Assembly: GCA_001839685.1 (NCBI GenBank)
Contig: MLAK01000553.1
Location: forward strand, 39,512 to 72,102
Reading direction: 5' to 3'
Length of the DNA stretch: 32,591 nt
DNA from: Tritrichomonas foetus
Lineage: Eukaryota; Parabasalia; Tritrichomonadida; Tritrichomonadidae
The notes beneath the pieces were generated by a model that saw only the letters and a program-made list of their open reading frames with translations, was not told where the DNA came from and did not search any database. Position numbers and translations under genes: made by a program. Position 1 is the stretch's first letter, and each line of letters starts with the position of its first letter. Of this stretch, positions 18,244 to 26,969 are shown one piece after another.

Positions 18244-18252
<9 letters not shown>
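18229..18252 (+). repeat. 24-bp near-identical repeat, copy 2
   Basis: Begins on the base after the DOCK stop codon and matches 11072-11095 at 23 of 24 positions, then runs straight into a 30-base T tract. It may be a 3'-end or regulatory word. Confidence 0.45.
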
Positions 18253-18278
<26 letters not shown>

Positions 18279-18357
18279 NTGCGGGATACTCTGTAATATC
18301 AATACACTGTTTTCATAATTTTTTCATTTATAGCCATCATAATTATTTTCGGATTGT

Positions 18358-18392
<35 letters not shown>

Positions 18393-18601
18393 GTGTGTGT
18401 GTGCTTTTTATATTTCTTTTTTCGTATCTTTTTATTCATTTGTCATCTTTTTAATATTTTAAAAAATCAATTCTATCCAATAGTACGAAATGAACAGCTA
18501 AATTATCACAAGATGTTTATCATGAAATATGATATTCAGAATTTATTTGGTCTAATATCCGATAAAGTTATCAAATTCAAAATTAGCCGTTTAAAATTAA
18601 A
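18229..18601. other. Spacer with two 30-base T tracts, TG microsatellite and an ambiguous base
   Basis: Between the DOCK stop and the MAN1-like start. It holds T tracts at 18248-18277 and 18359-18388, a (TG)7 run at 18390-18403, and an undetermined base at 18279. An open frame from about 18354 to 18605 is produced by the T tract (poly-Phe) and is not a gene. T-tract lengths here are likely to be unreliable. Confidence 0.8.
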
Positions 18602-19285
18602 ATGATTAAAAGGAAGCTTGATGTCAAGACGCCACTTTCTCTCTATGATGATGTATTTGGAATCCCAGAAATCAAAAAGCCACGAGAACCAACTCCTACC
18701 AAATCAGGCGGATCCTCGCGTTCATCAACTCCCACACCATCGCCGAGACCCAAACTAAATGTGCATTCAAACCAATCACTTATTTCAAAGTTCTTTCGCT
18801 CAAACTTTACCTTCTATACATTTTTTGTGCTCACATTAATATTATTATTGACCATCACACGTGATTTTATTCCAGTTGCTTACTGCGATACAAACTCCAA
18901 CGATCCAGATTGTCTTCCATGCCCGTCAAATGCAATTTGTGAAGACGGAAAATATCATTGCAAGGAAGGAGCCCGGGAAATAGCTGACCTCTGTATTTTA
19001 CCTGGAACGCCTGAGGAAGATGCCGTAAATCGAGTCAACGAAATCGAGGAATTAATTGCCTCTGGAAAAGTTTCATCTATCGAAGATATTCGAAGTTTAA
19101 CAGAATTCCAAAACGTTCAATCCGAAATGATTGAACTATCAGTGAAATTATCAAACAAATATACAATTATTAACGGCCAATTTGATGAAAAATGGCAATC
19201 TCAGAATATTCAAATAATGCTTTATTGCTCATTTGCCGTTTGCATAATAATATTTATTGTTTCATTTATTATGAGGTTCAAATAA
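18602..19285 (+). CDS. MAN1/Src1/Heh-like inner nuclear membrane protein, short form
   Basis: This 227-residue protein has two predicted membrane spans. Residues 1-65 are basic and Ser/Thr/Pro-rich with NLS-like KRK and KKPR. A membrane segment at about 69-87 follows. The luminal part opens with YCDTNSNDPDCLPCPSNAIC (94-113) and continues with a GKYHC element and a C-I-L-P stretch to 134. This is the Cys-rich start of the MAN1/Src1 C-terminal (MSC) domain; Cys are at 95, 104, 107, 113, 120 and 131. A helical stretch and a second span (about 204-224) close it, with a short RFK tail. In fungi and animals such proteins anchor chromatin and help nuclear pore and ESCRT surveillance. Here the N-terminal LEM/HeH domain and the C-terminal winged helix seem to be missing. 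TAAA overlaps the stop codon, as in trichomonad polyadenylation signals. Confidence 0.68.
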   Translation: MIKRKLDVKTPLSLYDDVFGIPEIKKPREPTPTKSGGSSRSSTPTPSPRPKLNVHSNQSLISKFFRSNFTFYTFFVLTLILLLTITRDFIPVAYCDTNSNDPDCLPCPSNAICEDGKYHCKEGAREIADLCILPGTPEEDAVNRVNEIEELIASGKVSSIEDIRSLTEFQNVQSEMIELSVKLSNKYTIINGQFDEKWQSQNIQIMLYCSFAVCIIIFIVSFIMRFK

Positions 19286-19346
19286 ACTACTGTATAAATA
19301 AATAAATGCAAATTAAATGTAATCTTCATTTATATCTTTACCATGT

Positions 19347-19469
19347 AAACTTTTTATGCATTTATATGTTCAGGTGCTTAGAATTCGTGACCATATAGCC
19401 ACAGAATAATATTGTGTGTTTATATGTTCTCTTCTTTATTATATCAGACCATATAAACATGGAAAAAAG
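19347..19469. promoter_or_regulatory. Repeated ATATGGTC/GACCATAT element upstream of the MutL gene
   Basis: A 26-base word at 19347-19372 (AAACTTTTTATG, CATT, TATATGTTCA) matches 28566-28591 upstream of the INTS7-like gene at 23 of 26 positions. ACCATATAAACATGGAAAAA at 19448-19467 likewise matches 28609-28628. Between them lie GACCATATAG near 19391 and TGTTTATATGTTC near 19416, two more half-sites. The half-sites are in inverted orientation. This is probably a promoter element, inferred from sharing and position 70-190 bp upstream. Confidence 0.5.
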
Positions 19470-19525
19470 ATATATAAATAATTCCACTTTTTAAATGGCC
19501 AATAAAGAGAGAAAAAAGGTGAACT

Positions 19526-19531
19526 TCACTC
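19526..19531 (+). promoter_or_regulatory. Initiator-like site before the MutL gene
   Basis: TCACTC four bases before the ATG at 19535-19537, a good match to the trichomonad initiator consensus. It supports this ATG as the real start and implies a leader of about seven nucleotides. Confidence 0.45.
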
Positions 19532-19534
19532 CAA

Positions 19535-20917
19535 ATGAAAGCCCTTGATCAAGAAGCAATCAACAAAATATCAAGTGGACAAGTAATTACTGGCGTTATT
19601 GATGCAATTAAAGAACTTATCGAAAATGCGTTAGACGCTAATGCCAAAACAATCAAAATCAAAATTGAAGACCAAGGTCTAAAATCTTTATCAGTGACAG
19701 ATGATGGTGACGGAATTGCCATTGAAGGCCGTGAGACATGTGGTCATGCCTACACTACATCCAAAATCGTACTTTTCGAAGATCTCACAAACGATTTAAC
19801 AACTTACGGATTCAGAGGCGAAGCATTACATTCACTTTGTGTCGTTGGTGATGTAACGATAATCACCAAATGCCGGACAGAAAATACCGCGATAAAAATG
19901 CGATTAAACAATAATGGCGAAATTAAAGAAAAATCAGAAATAGCAGCACCTTTTGGTACCACAGTTACAGTAGAAAATCTTTTGTCGTGTTTTCCAGTCC
20001 GAGTTCGAGAAGAAAGAGCAAACTTTTCTGCAGAAAATTTGAAAAATTTATTATCGAAATATTTCCTTGCAGCGCCAACGATTAGATTTGTCGTAGATGC
20101 AGCACCCTATGTTTCGACGACGAGGCCGCCACTGACGACTTTGACGCAGGCAGTATCATTCGAATTTGGATCGCAGGCTGCATCAGAACTTGTTGAAAGA
20201 ACGGCTGAAGGAAGTGCTGGAGATATAAAAATCAGAATGAAAGGAATCGTTCCCACTTTCGACAGTGATTGGAAAATTGCATCAACATCACGAATGCAAC
20301 CAAAACAACTTTTATTGATAAACGGTCGGCCAGTTAAAAATTCAATTATTGAGAAGAAAATCAATGATACTTATTGGAAAAAATTTGGATCAATTCCAAA
20401 AAGACTCCCTAGATATGTAATATGTATTGATTTCTTCAGAGACACACAACTTTGCTCATCAATGTTCGATGTCAATAAAGATCCATCAAAATCTCATATC
20501 ATGTTTTCTGAATCGATGACAATTTCAAAATTGATTGATGAAATGCTTGACTTTAATAATCACAAATTAAAATTTGTTCACCTTAAATGTTGGCCATCAA
20601 CCGAAATGAATATTTCTAAAACAGACAATTTTGACACACTTTCAAATTTCATTGAGTTTGGAGATTCTTCAAATGTTGTGTGGGAGGAAGTTGGAAATAT
20701 GAATAACATGACTCTTTTCCACGCTAAAACTCGAAATAACACAAATATAAATTATCTTGTTGCAATAGAAACACAATCATTACTTGATGCTTGTCGAGAT
20801 GATGGAGTAGATTCACATAAAATGGAACCAGTTGATGTAGTTACATCACACTGGGGAAACTTGATGAAGCATCACGCAAAAGAACCTTGCGTGTTTATTC
20901 TTGGACATGTTGACTAA
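19535..20917 (+). CDS. MutL homologue (PMS1/MLH2-like), ATPase half only
   Basis: This 460-residue protein is a GHKL ATPase of the DNA mismatch-repair MutL family. Motif I is KELIENALDA at 26-35, with catalytic Glu27 and Mg-binding Asn31. Motif II is DDGDGI at 56-61, then TTSKI at 74-78 and YGFRGEAL at 91-98. GTTVTVENL follows near 150, and the transducer domain ends with DVNKDPSKS, the lysine-containing ATP-sensing loop. The opening (SGQVITGVIDAIKEL) is closer in my judgement to eukaryotic PMS1/MLH2-type proteins than to MLH1. The remaining 110 or so residues do not show the C-terminal dimerisation domain or the DQHA(x)2E(x)4E endonuclease motif of PMS2-type proteins, and the family usually has 650-930 residues. 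It may bind DNA without cutting. The start is backed by an initiator-like TCACTC. Confidence 0.85.
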   Translation: MKALDQEAINKISSGQVITGVIDAIKELIENALDANAKTIKIKIEDQGLKSLSVTDDGDGIAIEGRETCGHAYTTSKIVLFEDLTNDLTTYGFRGEALHSLCVVGDVTIITKCRTENTAIKMRLNNNGEIKEKSEIAAPFGTTVTVENLLSCFPVRVREERANFSAENLKNLLSKYFLAAPTIRFVVDAAPYVSTTRPPLTTLTQAVSFEFGSQAASELVERTAEGSAGDIKIRMKGIVPTFDSDWKIASTSRMQPKQLLLINGRPVKNSIIEKKINDTYWKKFGSIPKRLPRYVICIDFFRDTQLCSSMFDVNKDPSKSHIMFSESMTISKLIDEMLDFNNHKLKFVHLKCWPSTEMNISKTDNFDTLSNFIEFGDSSNVVWEEVGNMNNMTLFHAKTRNNTNINYLVAIETQSLLDACRDDGVDSHKMEPVDVVTSHWGNLMKHHAKEPCVFILGHVD

Positions 20918-21238
20918 ATTACGTGAATAGTGTGTAACAAACTTAATATATGCCAAATTGTTTGAAATTTATTAAACAACATTTATATACATATTAAGAT
21001 CGGAAATCAGATTATTTTATAAGTAATGATCCTTAAATTGTGTCATGTTATTTTACTCTGGGTATCAAAAGAAATTCTAGTAATTCGAACGATTGGATCA
21101 TCCAATGGGAAAAAAAAAGAAAAGAAAAACAAGTTTTCATTTCATCACAATCAAGCCTTTATTTTACAAAAAAATAGTTTTGTACATTTGAAACATCGCA
21201 TATGTAAAAATAATTACATTTGATTCTTTGCATGATAC
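20918..21238. other. Spacer between convergent MutL and kinase genes
   Basis: AT-rich 3' flanks of both genes with A runs near 21110. A short open frame here is Lys/Phe/His-rich noise. Nothing else is recognised. Confidence 0.6.
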
Positions 21239-22459
21239 TTAAGAATCATTTAATGATTTCAGAGTATGCAAAACTGCATCTGATCTTGCTTCTTTTATCT
21301 TTGGGCGAAACTTTCCAGATGCACAGAGTCTATCAATTACACTTTGTTTTCCATTTGCTAGATTTGAATTTGGACTTTCATTGGTATTTACATTTGCATT
21401 TTCGCCGAAATTCGATATCGATTTATCAATTTGTTTGTTTTTCCTTCCAATTTTTTGCGGACTTAAATTTAGTTTAAAAGCTGGATTACTCAGATTCTTT
21501 GTCAATGCACTTGGATTTCGTGACCTTGATTTCAGAGGCGAATAGAGCGGCATTTTCTCTAATTTATAATTCTCTCTTTTATAAATTCGATCAACAAGTG
21601 AATCAGTTTCATCAAAATCGATTAATTTTGGATTTATTTCTTTATGTTTTCTTGTCCATGGATGCTTCAAAACTCTGTCGAACGAAATACGACATTCAGG
21701 ATCTTTATCAAGCATTTGAGATAATAAATCTTTCATTTCGCTTGATAGAAAATGCGGATATATTGGCTCTTCAAATCTCACTCGACGTGCAACTTCATAG
21801 CGATCATTTCCACGAAAAGGAAAATCGCCAGTTGTCATGTAGTATAGAATCACTCCTGCGCTCCAAACGTCAACAGCCTTTGTGTAAGTTCCATTATCAT
21901 ATAGCTCGGGTGCTGCATATTTTGGTGATCCGCATTTTGTGTTGAATTGCCCATCTTTGTTGATTTCATGACTGAGTCCGAAATCAATGATTCTTATATT
22001 ATTATCTTTATCTAGCATTATGTTTTCTGCTTTCAAATCACGGTGGGCAACATGAAGCACGTCATGCAAATATTGAATGGTGAATACAATCTGTGTGAAA
22101 TAGTGCAGCGCGATTGATTCTGGTAAAAGGCCCTCTTGACTAATCTTGTCGAGCAATGTTCCACCTGGCAGGAATTCCATAATCAAATAATAATTGATCA
22201 AATTTTCGCTCATTTGATAAACCGTGGCCAAGAATGGATGTTTGAACTTTTTCTGTATATTGAATTCACGTAATAGTCGAGTTCTCTCTTCTTGCGTGCG
22301 AACAAAGTTTTTCGATATGACTTTGACTGCAACGGTACTGGAAATCGCATCGTGTTTGCCCTGCCATACTTCAGCGAATCCTCCTTTCCCGATGAGAGAC
22401 ACGAGGTTAAAATTCTCGGGATTGGCTGGTTTGGAAGACATTTTTTTAGTTCTCGTCAT
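21239..22459 (-). CDS. CAMK/AMPK-like serine/threonine protein kinase
   Basis: This 406-residue kinase has a complete catalytic domain, about residues 17-275. The glycine loop GKGGFAEV (24-31), VAVK with Lys46, HRDLKAEN (139-146), DFG (159-161), an activation loop TKCGSPKYAAPE with a phosphorylatable Thr, and VDVWSAGVILYYMTTGDFPF are all present. The APE-type loop and short hinge place it among CAMK-like kinases (AMPK/MARK/NIM1 relatives), a group much expanded in trichomonads. The basic tail (about 300-400) is Asn/Ser/Lys-rich without a recognised domain. The first ATG is at 22459; another in frame at 22441 is equally possible. An open stretch upstream begins at a GTG and lacks ATG, so I do not include it. 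Substrate is unknown. Confidence 0.9.
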   Translation of the reverse strand: MTRTKKMSSKPANPENFNLVSLIGKGGFAEVWQGKHDAISSTVAVKVISKNFVRTQEERTRLLREFNIQKKFKHPFLATVYQMSENLINYYLIMEFLPGGTLLDKISQEGLLPESIALHYFTQIVFTIQYLHDVLHVAHRDLKAENIMLDKDNNIRIIDFGLSHEINKDGQFNTKCGSPKYAAPELYDNGTYTKAVDVWSAGVILYYMTTGDFPFRGNDRYEVARRVRFEEPIYPHFLSSEMKDLLSQMLDKDPECRISFDRVLKHPWTRKHKEINPKLIDFDETDSLVDRIYKRENYKLEKMPLYSPLKSRSRNPSALTKNLSNPAFKLNLSPQKIGRKNKQIDKSISNFGENANVNTNESPNSNLANGKQSVIDRLCASGKFRPKIKEARSDAVLHTLKSLNDS

Positions 22460-22837
22460 TTTTGGCGAGCTCTCAATTTTAAAACGCACCTGAATTTTGT
22501 GAAAGTTTCCGACTTTTTCTTCGATGTTATTTGATGGTTTTTGCTCAAATACCGCTTGTAAAAAACTTTTTCTATGAATTGAATAATTGAGTAAATCTTT
22601 CTGAATCTAATTGAATTTGGGGAGAAGAAAATGATCAAATGGACTTTTTCAAAAAATTACAAAACTTTTTCTTAAGCCATGTAATCTTATTTTCAAAATT
22701 ATGGTAAACTTTTTCATTTGACGTTACAAATATTACGAACGTTTGGAATTAAATAAATATTTATTTTTTTATGTTATTATATTTACTCAGATATGATAAA
22801 CTTATTGTACTATTTATTAATGTTTGATTTATTGATG
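22460..22837. other. Kinase upstream region with repeated ACTTTTTC words
   Basis: Between the kinase start and the OB-fold gene stop. ACTTTTTC occurs near 22513, 22566, 22665 and 22707 (on the minus, kinase, strand GAAAAAGT), spaced irregularly. This matches the AACTTTTT theme of other promoters. No gene is seen. Confidence 0.5.
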
Positions 22838-24424
22838 TTAGATTTCAGTAACACTTGTTTTGTTCGAATTTAAAATTGCTAGATTAGAACTGGAGTCATA
22901 TGAAATGTCTGATGTAATCATTCGATACTGTTTCTTTATTTTCAGTAATTTGTAGATTTTGTGTGAACATTCACAAGCGATTGATGACTTTCCATCAAAA
23001 AGTTCAATGAAATATCTGTCAGTATAATTTGATGGATCAATGATATGTTTTTTAGAAACAACATAACTATCAAATGTTATTTCTTGATTGGTTAAAAAGA
23101 GATCATTAAATCGATGAAAAGTTCGTTGAATTGTTTCAATTGTTTCATTATTTATATTTTTTCCATTAGATTCACTTGAATTTGATTGGGAGTTGTTTGA
23201 TGCGAAAATTTTTACAATTACACGACAGTACTCAGTTTGATTATATGGTTGGATGATTGTGTTCTCATTGAAGATGAAATCATTATTTGGATCAATCAGG
23301 AAAGATGTAAAACTATATCTTTGACCAACTCTGAGATAATCATCAATGTATTTATAGAAGAAAGGAATAAAACCAATTTTCGTGTGTTGATCGCAGTCTT
23401 CAAGAAGAATAAATAATGAAACCTGGTTTGATGAATTCACAGATTTTTCCGATTTTTTAACAATCTTTGCAACAATTGTTGATTTGGATCCATCGATTTT
23501 GATTTCGTCAAGTGTGAAATATTTCTTTATTAGATCAAAATGATCAATCTTTTCATAATTAGTGATTGAATTTTTTATCGATTCGTTTGGTCCTTTTGGG
23601 ATTTGAACCGTTTCTTCGGCTGAATGATGAAATACACTTAAATCTTCAATTATAGAATTATCATCAAGTGAAACTGATATGTTTATGAAATCATAAAAAC
23701 TTGTTGTTCTTTGGACTCCTTGTGACGAAATTTTATAAGATTTGTTGAGTTTTAGTTTTTTAAAAACCTTTCTTGTGCAATATGCTTCGATTGTTGATTG
23801 TTCATCGGTCAGTATAATCTCATATATAAAATTTTCTTTTTTAATTGATTTCTGTTTCATTGTTACTGAAGCTATTATTGTCCAAGGACAATTTCGCCAA
23901 AAAATATCCTTAAACTCAAAAAATGTTCGTGTATATTCAATTGCAGTGGGTTTTTCTTGAGTCGAGTAGCATATTGTTTTCCTGTCAGCATGCATATATT
24001 TTCCTACAAAAGTTGAAGAACTAAATTCTATCTTATCTTCATCTATTTTGAATTTATAAAAGAAATATTTTTGATTCACTTGAATAGATTTATATATTGT
24101 GTCAGAAAATGTCCTAAAAAGGCATTCTTGTTTTTCATTATTAGAATCAATGATCACAAGTGAAAATTTGTATTTTGTTGGAGGCCCTGAAAATGAAAAA
24201 TTAAAACCACAACTGGAATCATTTTGGGCATTAGAGATTTCAGATTTTTCAATTACTGTTCCAACAAAAGTAGCATTTGAGCCATTTTCCTTTAAGTCAC
24301 TAATACCAACAATATCCTTTTTGTGATAGGCAATAGCATAGAAATCCGATGTTGATGTCGTCCACCATCTTAATACTGCTGTTGTTGATAGAGCTGGAGT
24401 TGATGTCTTTCCCCATTCTGACAT
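22838..24424 (-). CDS. RPA1-like protein with duplicated pair of OB-like folds (ABAB)
   Basis: This 528-residue protein is built from four segments in the order A (40-142), B (165-255), A' (304-393), B' (433-521). A and A' share a beta-rich core: FSLVIID with IQVNQKYFFYKFKID pairs with VSLFILL with LRVGQRYSFTSFLID. B and B' share RTF-x-x-F-x-D-[IL]-F, then IILTDEQSTIEAYCTRKVF against IELFDGKSSIACECSHKIY. B (WTIIASVTMKQKS, then LKLNKSYKISSQGV) follows the order of RPA70 DBD-A, the single-stranded-DNA-binding OB fold. So this may be an RPA-like ssDNA-binding protein, but no zinc-finger DBD-C is present. The start is the ATG at 24424, 13 bases after the initiator-like TCACTT; upstream codons in frame include no ATG. 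Role in replication, repair or telomeres is unknown. Confidence 0.72.
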   Translation of the reverse strand: MSEWGKTSTPALSTTAVLRWWTTSTSDFYAIAYHKKDIVGISDLKENGSNATFVGTVIEKSEISNAQNDSSCGFNFSFSGPPTKYKFSLVIIDSNNEKQECLFRTFSDTIYKSIQVNQKYFFYKFKIDEDKIEFSSSTFVGKYMHADRKTICYSTQEKPTAIEYTRTFFEFKDIFWRNCPWTIIASVTMKQKSIKKENFIYEIILTDEQSTIEAYCTRKVFKKLKLNKSYKISSQGVQRTTSFYDFINISVSLDDNSIIEDLSVFHHSAEETVQIPKGPNESIKNSITNYEKIDHFDLIKKYFTLDEIKIDGSKSTIVAKIVKKSEKSVNSSNQVSLFILLEDCDQHTKIGFIPFFYKYIDDYLRVGQRYSFTSFLIDPNNDFIFNENTIIQPYNQTEYCRVIVKIFASNNSQSNSSESNGKNINNETIETIQRTFHRFNDLFLTNQEITFDSYVVSKKHIIDPSNYTDRYFIELFDGKSSIACECSHKIYKLLKIKKQYRMITSDISYDSSSNLAILNSNKTSVTEI

Positions 24425-24437
24425 GAACAATCGAAAA

Positions 24438-24443
24438 AAGTGA
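24438..24443 (-). promoter_or_regulatory. Initiator-like site before the OB-fold gene
   Basis: TCACTT on the minus strand, 13 bases before the ATG at 24424. It fits the initiator consensus and supports this start over the upstream TTG. Confidence 0.4.
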
Positions 24444-24587
24444 TGTCAAATTCGAAGAGTCATGACAAAAATGATTGATATACCCTAATTGTTTGCTAAA
24501 GAAATATGCTATCAAAGCACTGCCAAAAGAAGAAATAAAACTTTTTATTGATTCAATAAAAAAAAGAATAAATAAATAAATAAGTGC

Positions 24588-25553
24588 CTAGTGGCCCGCA
24601 GGCGTAAGTGGGCGGTCTCTGTCACTATCATACATATCGTCTGGCGGATTCACAAACTCAAATGAACAGGTCAGCGCTTCAGTAATTTTCAGCATGGCCC
24701 CTTTATTTCCGAAGTCCTGGCAGTAGTTCGGTGCTGAGAAAACGGTTACTACTGATTGTCCCGGATAGAAAGGAAACTCATAACCGTCTTGAACAACCTG
24801 GTGCGCTCTGCAAATAAGATCATAGTCATTCTCACGAAGGAACTCTTCGGCGACGTCTTGGCCGAACGTGTAGGAGGTTCCTCTTTCGCTGCTTTGATAT
24901 CCAGTGATATCTGGTGATGGATCTGCCCACAGCAAATCGGAAATAAAACTGTCTTCTTCGATCGTTTTGAGCGGTCGTTTGATATCCTCGATGTCTTTGA
25001 TGCTTTGCATGTGTTGAGAAATTCCACCATGAACGCAAAATATTCTCTGGCTGATGACGGCTGCGAGCGGAAGATAAGTAAAAACTTCGTTGTATTTCTT
25101 CCAGAGATCGGTTGTATATCTCATTTCGCATTCTTCGTAAAATCCGTAAAGCTGTGATATTTCTTCAGTTTCGTGATTTCCGCGAAGCATGTAAACGTTT
25201 TGAGGGTAGAGCAATTTCAAGCAGAGAAGGGCGGTGATTGTTTCGATACTGTTGAAGCCGCGGTCGACATAATCTCCGAGAAACAGATATTTCGTTGTTG
25301 CGGGGTTGCCTCCGATTTCGATGAACTTCATTGCGTCAGAAAATTGACCATGAACGTCGCCAACCACGCTGATTGGGGCGTTCAAATCCAGAAGGATATT
25401 ATCTCTGCTTAAATATTCGATTGATTTGTCGCAAATCCATCGAAGCTTGTTTTCGTCGAGTGGAACATATTCACCTTGTGCAAGATCGCGCTTTGAATAA
25501 AGTTCGTTATATATATTTTCGATATCTTTTCGCTCTTCGTTTGTCAGCGACAT
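24588..25553 (-). CDS. PP1-like serine/threonine phosphatase catalytic subunit
   Basis: A 321-residue PPP-family enzyme of normal PP1/PP2A length. All catalytic motifs are intact: GDVHGQ (65-70), GDYVDRG (93-99), RGNHE (124-128), HGG (175-177), LLWADPSPD (207-215), RAHQ (249-252) and FSAPNYC (272-278). The segment DLICRAHQVVQDGYEF is typical of PP1. The C-terminus ends in a short DRDRPLTPAGH tail, so it lacks the YFL end that marks PP2A. The LTP motif could be a phosphorylation site, as in PP1. Base composition is noticeably richer in G+C than the neighbours, as expected for a conserved, highly expressed gene. It is better conserved than the phosphatase at 845-2062. AAAAAGTT words (reading on its strand) lie 70-100 bp upstream. 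The enzyme dephosphorylates Ser/Thr sites chosen by regulatory subunits that are not encoded here. Confidence 0.95.
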   Translation of the reverse strand: MSLTNEERKDIENIYNELYSKRDLAQGEYVPLDENKLRWICDKSIEYLSRDNILLDLNAPISVVGDVHGQFSDAMKFIEIGGNPATTKYLFLGDYVDRGFNSIETITALLCLKLLYPQNVYMLRGNHETEEISQLYGFYEECEMRYTTDLWKKYNEVFTYLPLAAVISQRIFCVHGGISQHMQSIKDIEDIKRPLKTIEEDSFISDLLWADPSPDITGYQSSERGTSYTFGQDVAEEFLRENDYDLICRAHQVVQDGYEFPFYPGQSVVTVFSAPNYCQDFGNKGAMLKITEALTCSFEFVNPPDDMYDSDRDRPLTPAGH

Positions 25554-26039
25554 CTTTCAACTAATAAACCGCTAACCGCTTTTCATATTTGAATTTATTC
25601 AGAAATTGCATCATCTGGAAACTTTTTGATAAATTTATATTAACTTTTTGAACAATTTTTTCATTTTCTTATTGTGAAATTGATTGATTTCGAAAAACAA
25701 TTTGAAATATAATAATACAATCCATCTCAATTTTGAAAAGTGATACAAGAATTCACAATTTCAAAAAGTTTTTATTGATTCAATAAATATTCAATTGTCA
25801 GAATTGAGAAAAAAATTCACCTTAATTTACTCAACAAAATTTTTGTATAATGATTCAATCTACAATCACAATTTTCATTAAGATTCAAACAGGCATACAA
25901 AAGTTTATCGTTATGGATAAAATTGACCTAATTATAAAACGGCTGAAAGTCATATTGTGAGAATTATGCGACTAAAATAGTTTTTTTTGAATACATTTGA
26001 AATCTGGTTTCTATGAATCTAAAGATTTCACTTGACTTT

Positions 26040-26058
26040 GAATCCGATAATCGGATTC
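26040..26058. repeat. 19-bp perfect palindrome
   Basis: GAATCCGAT at 26040-26048 and ATCGGATTC at 26050-26058 are exact reverse complements around one A. It is unusually GC-containing for its surroundings. It lies about 490 bp upstream of the PP1-like gene. Confidence 0.5.
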
Positions 26059-26339
26059 ACCAATATATTTTGAACCATCCACGAAAATTTAGGCATCTTA
26101 GAATAAGCTTAAACAATAGATATCATATTTATTGTAATAATGTCACAAAAGCGTATGAATATATCAATCCTTTGCTAAATATTTATCATTTCTGTCTTTT
26201 TTGAGCCAGCATGCTTTAAAATTGTAAATTTAGATCAATAAAACGAGATAAAAATTTCCTCTCGTCAGATTTTAATTCAATGAATTAATTATTTTTCGGT
26301 ATTAACTTCGCTTTTTATTTCTCATGAGATAGTGCTATT

Positions 26340-26377
26340 GTGGTTTATACAGTATAATATGCTATCATATAAACCAC
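26340..26377. repeat. 10-bp inverted repeat GTGGTTTATA...TATAAACCAC
   Basis: Exact arms at 26340-26349 and 26368-26377 with an 18-base spacer. It resembles the GACCATATAAAC/GTTTATATGGTC half-sites upstream of the MutL and INTS7-like genes in arm type and spacing, but is not the same word. No nearby start codon of a real gene is seen. Confidence 0.45.
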
Positions 26378-26969
26378 CAAAATCCGTTTTTAGTTGCCGA
26401 AAAGCGTTATTTCAATTTCTGAATAATTTCCGACAAGATTGCTTTAAAGATGGTGTATTAATCTGTAAGTGAATTTTAACAATTTAATAATGAACAAAAA
26501 TTCATAAATAATGAACAAAAATTTCAAATTTCCAAATTATTTGCACCAATGATCCTCCAAATAATGATAGACCAGATTAACCAATCAAATTTCTTTATGA
26601 AATGATGAAATAAATCGCAAGAATATTTATAAACTCTGAGCTTCAAGAACTTTAGTGCTTCGAAGCATGACATTCACTTTGATAGGTATCATTAAATTCA
26701 TTTTAATAATCTTGGAGAAAGACAATTGCCAGTAATCGTTGATTCATTAAATTACTTACATATTCGTATATATAACTTCCTTTGATTTTTAACTGTTCAC
26801 TCTATATTTCGTTTTGTGAACAGTTTCCAACAATATTATTTTTTCAAAAAAAATTGAATTCATATCTAAATAAATGAAGAATAATGAATTCATGCTTAAT
26901 TATGAAAATGCAAAACTATTATAGTTATATCTGTATAAATGTTTTACAACGATCATTAATGCAAAACAT

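Noticed and set aside
18354..18605. 83-codon frame
   Set aside because: Its first third is encoded by a T tract and TG run; the rest has no recognisable content and overlaps the next gene's start.
19535..24424. Idea that MutL, kinase and RPA-like genes form one DNA-repair cluster
   Set aside because: They are on different strands with separate upstream regions; trichomonad genes are not known to be arranged by function, and adjacency alone is weak evidence.
24425..24430. Upstream TTG start for the OB-fold gene, and similar TTG/GTG starts for the DOCK, kinase and INTS7-like genes
   Set aside because: Nuclear eukaryotic genes are expected to start at ATG, and an ATG follows within a few codons in each case; the OB-fold ATG is backed by an initiator-like site.
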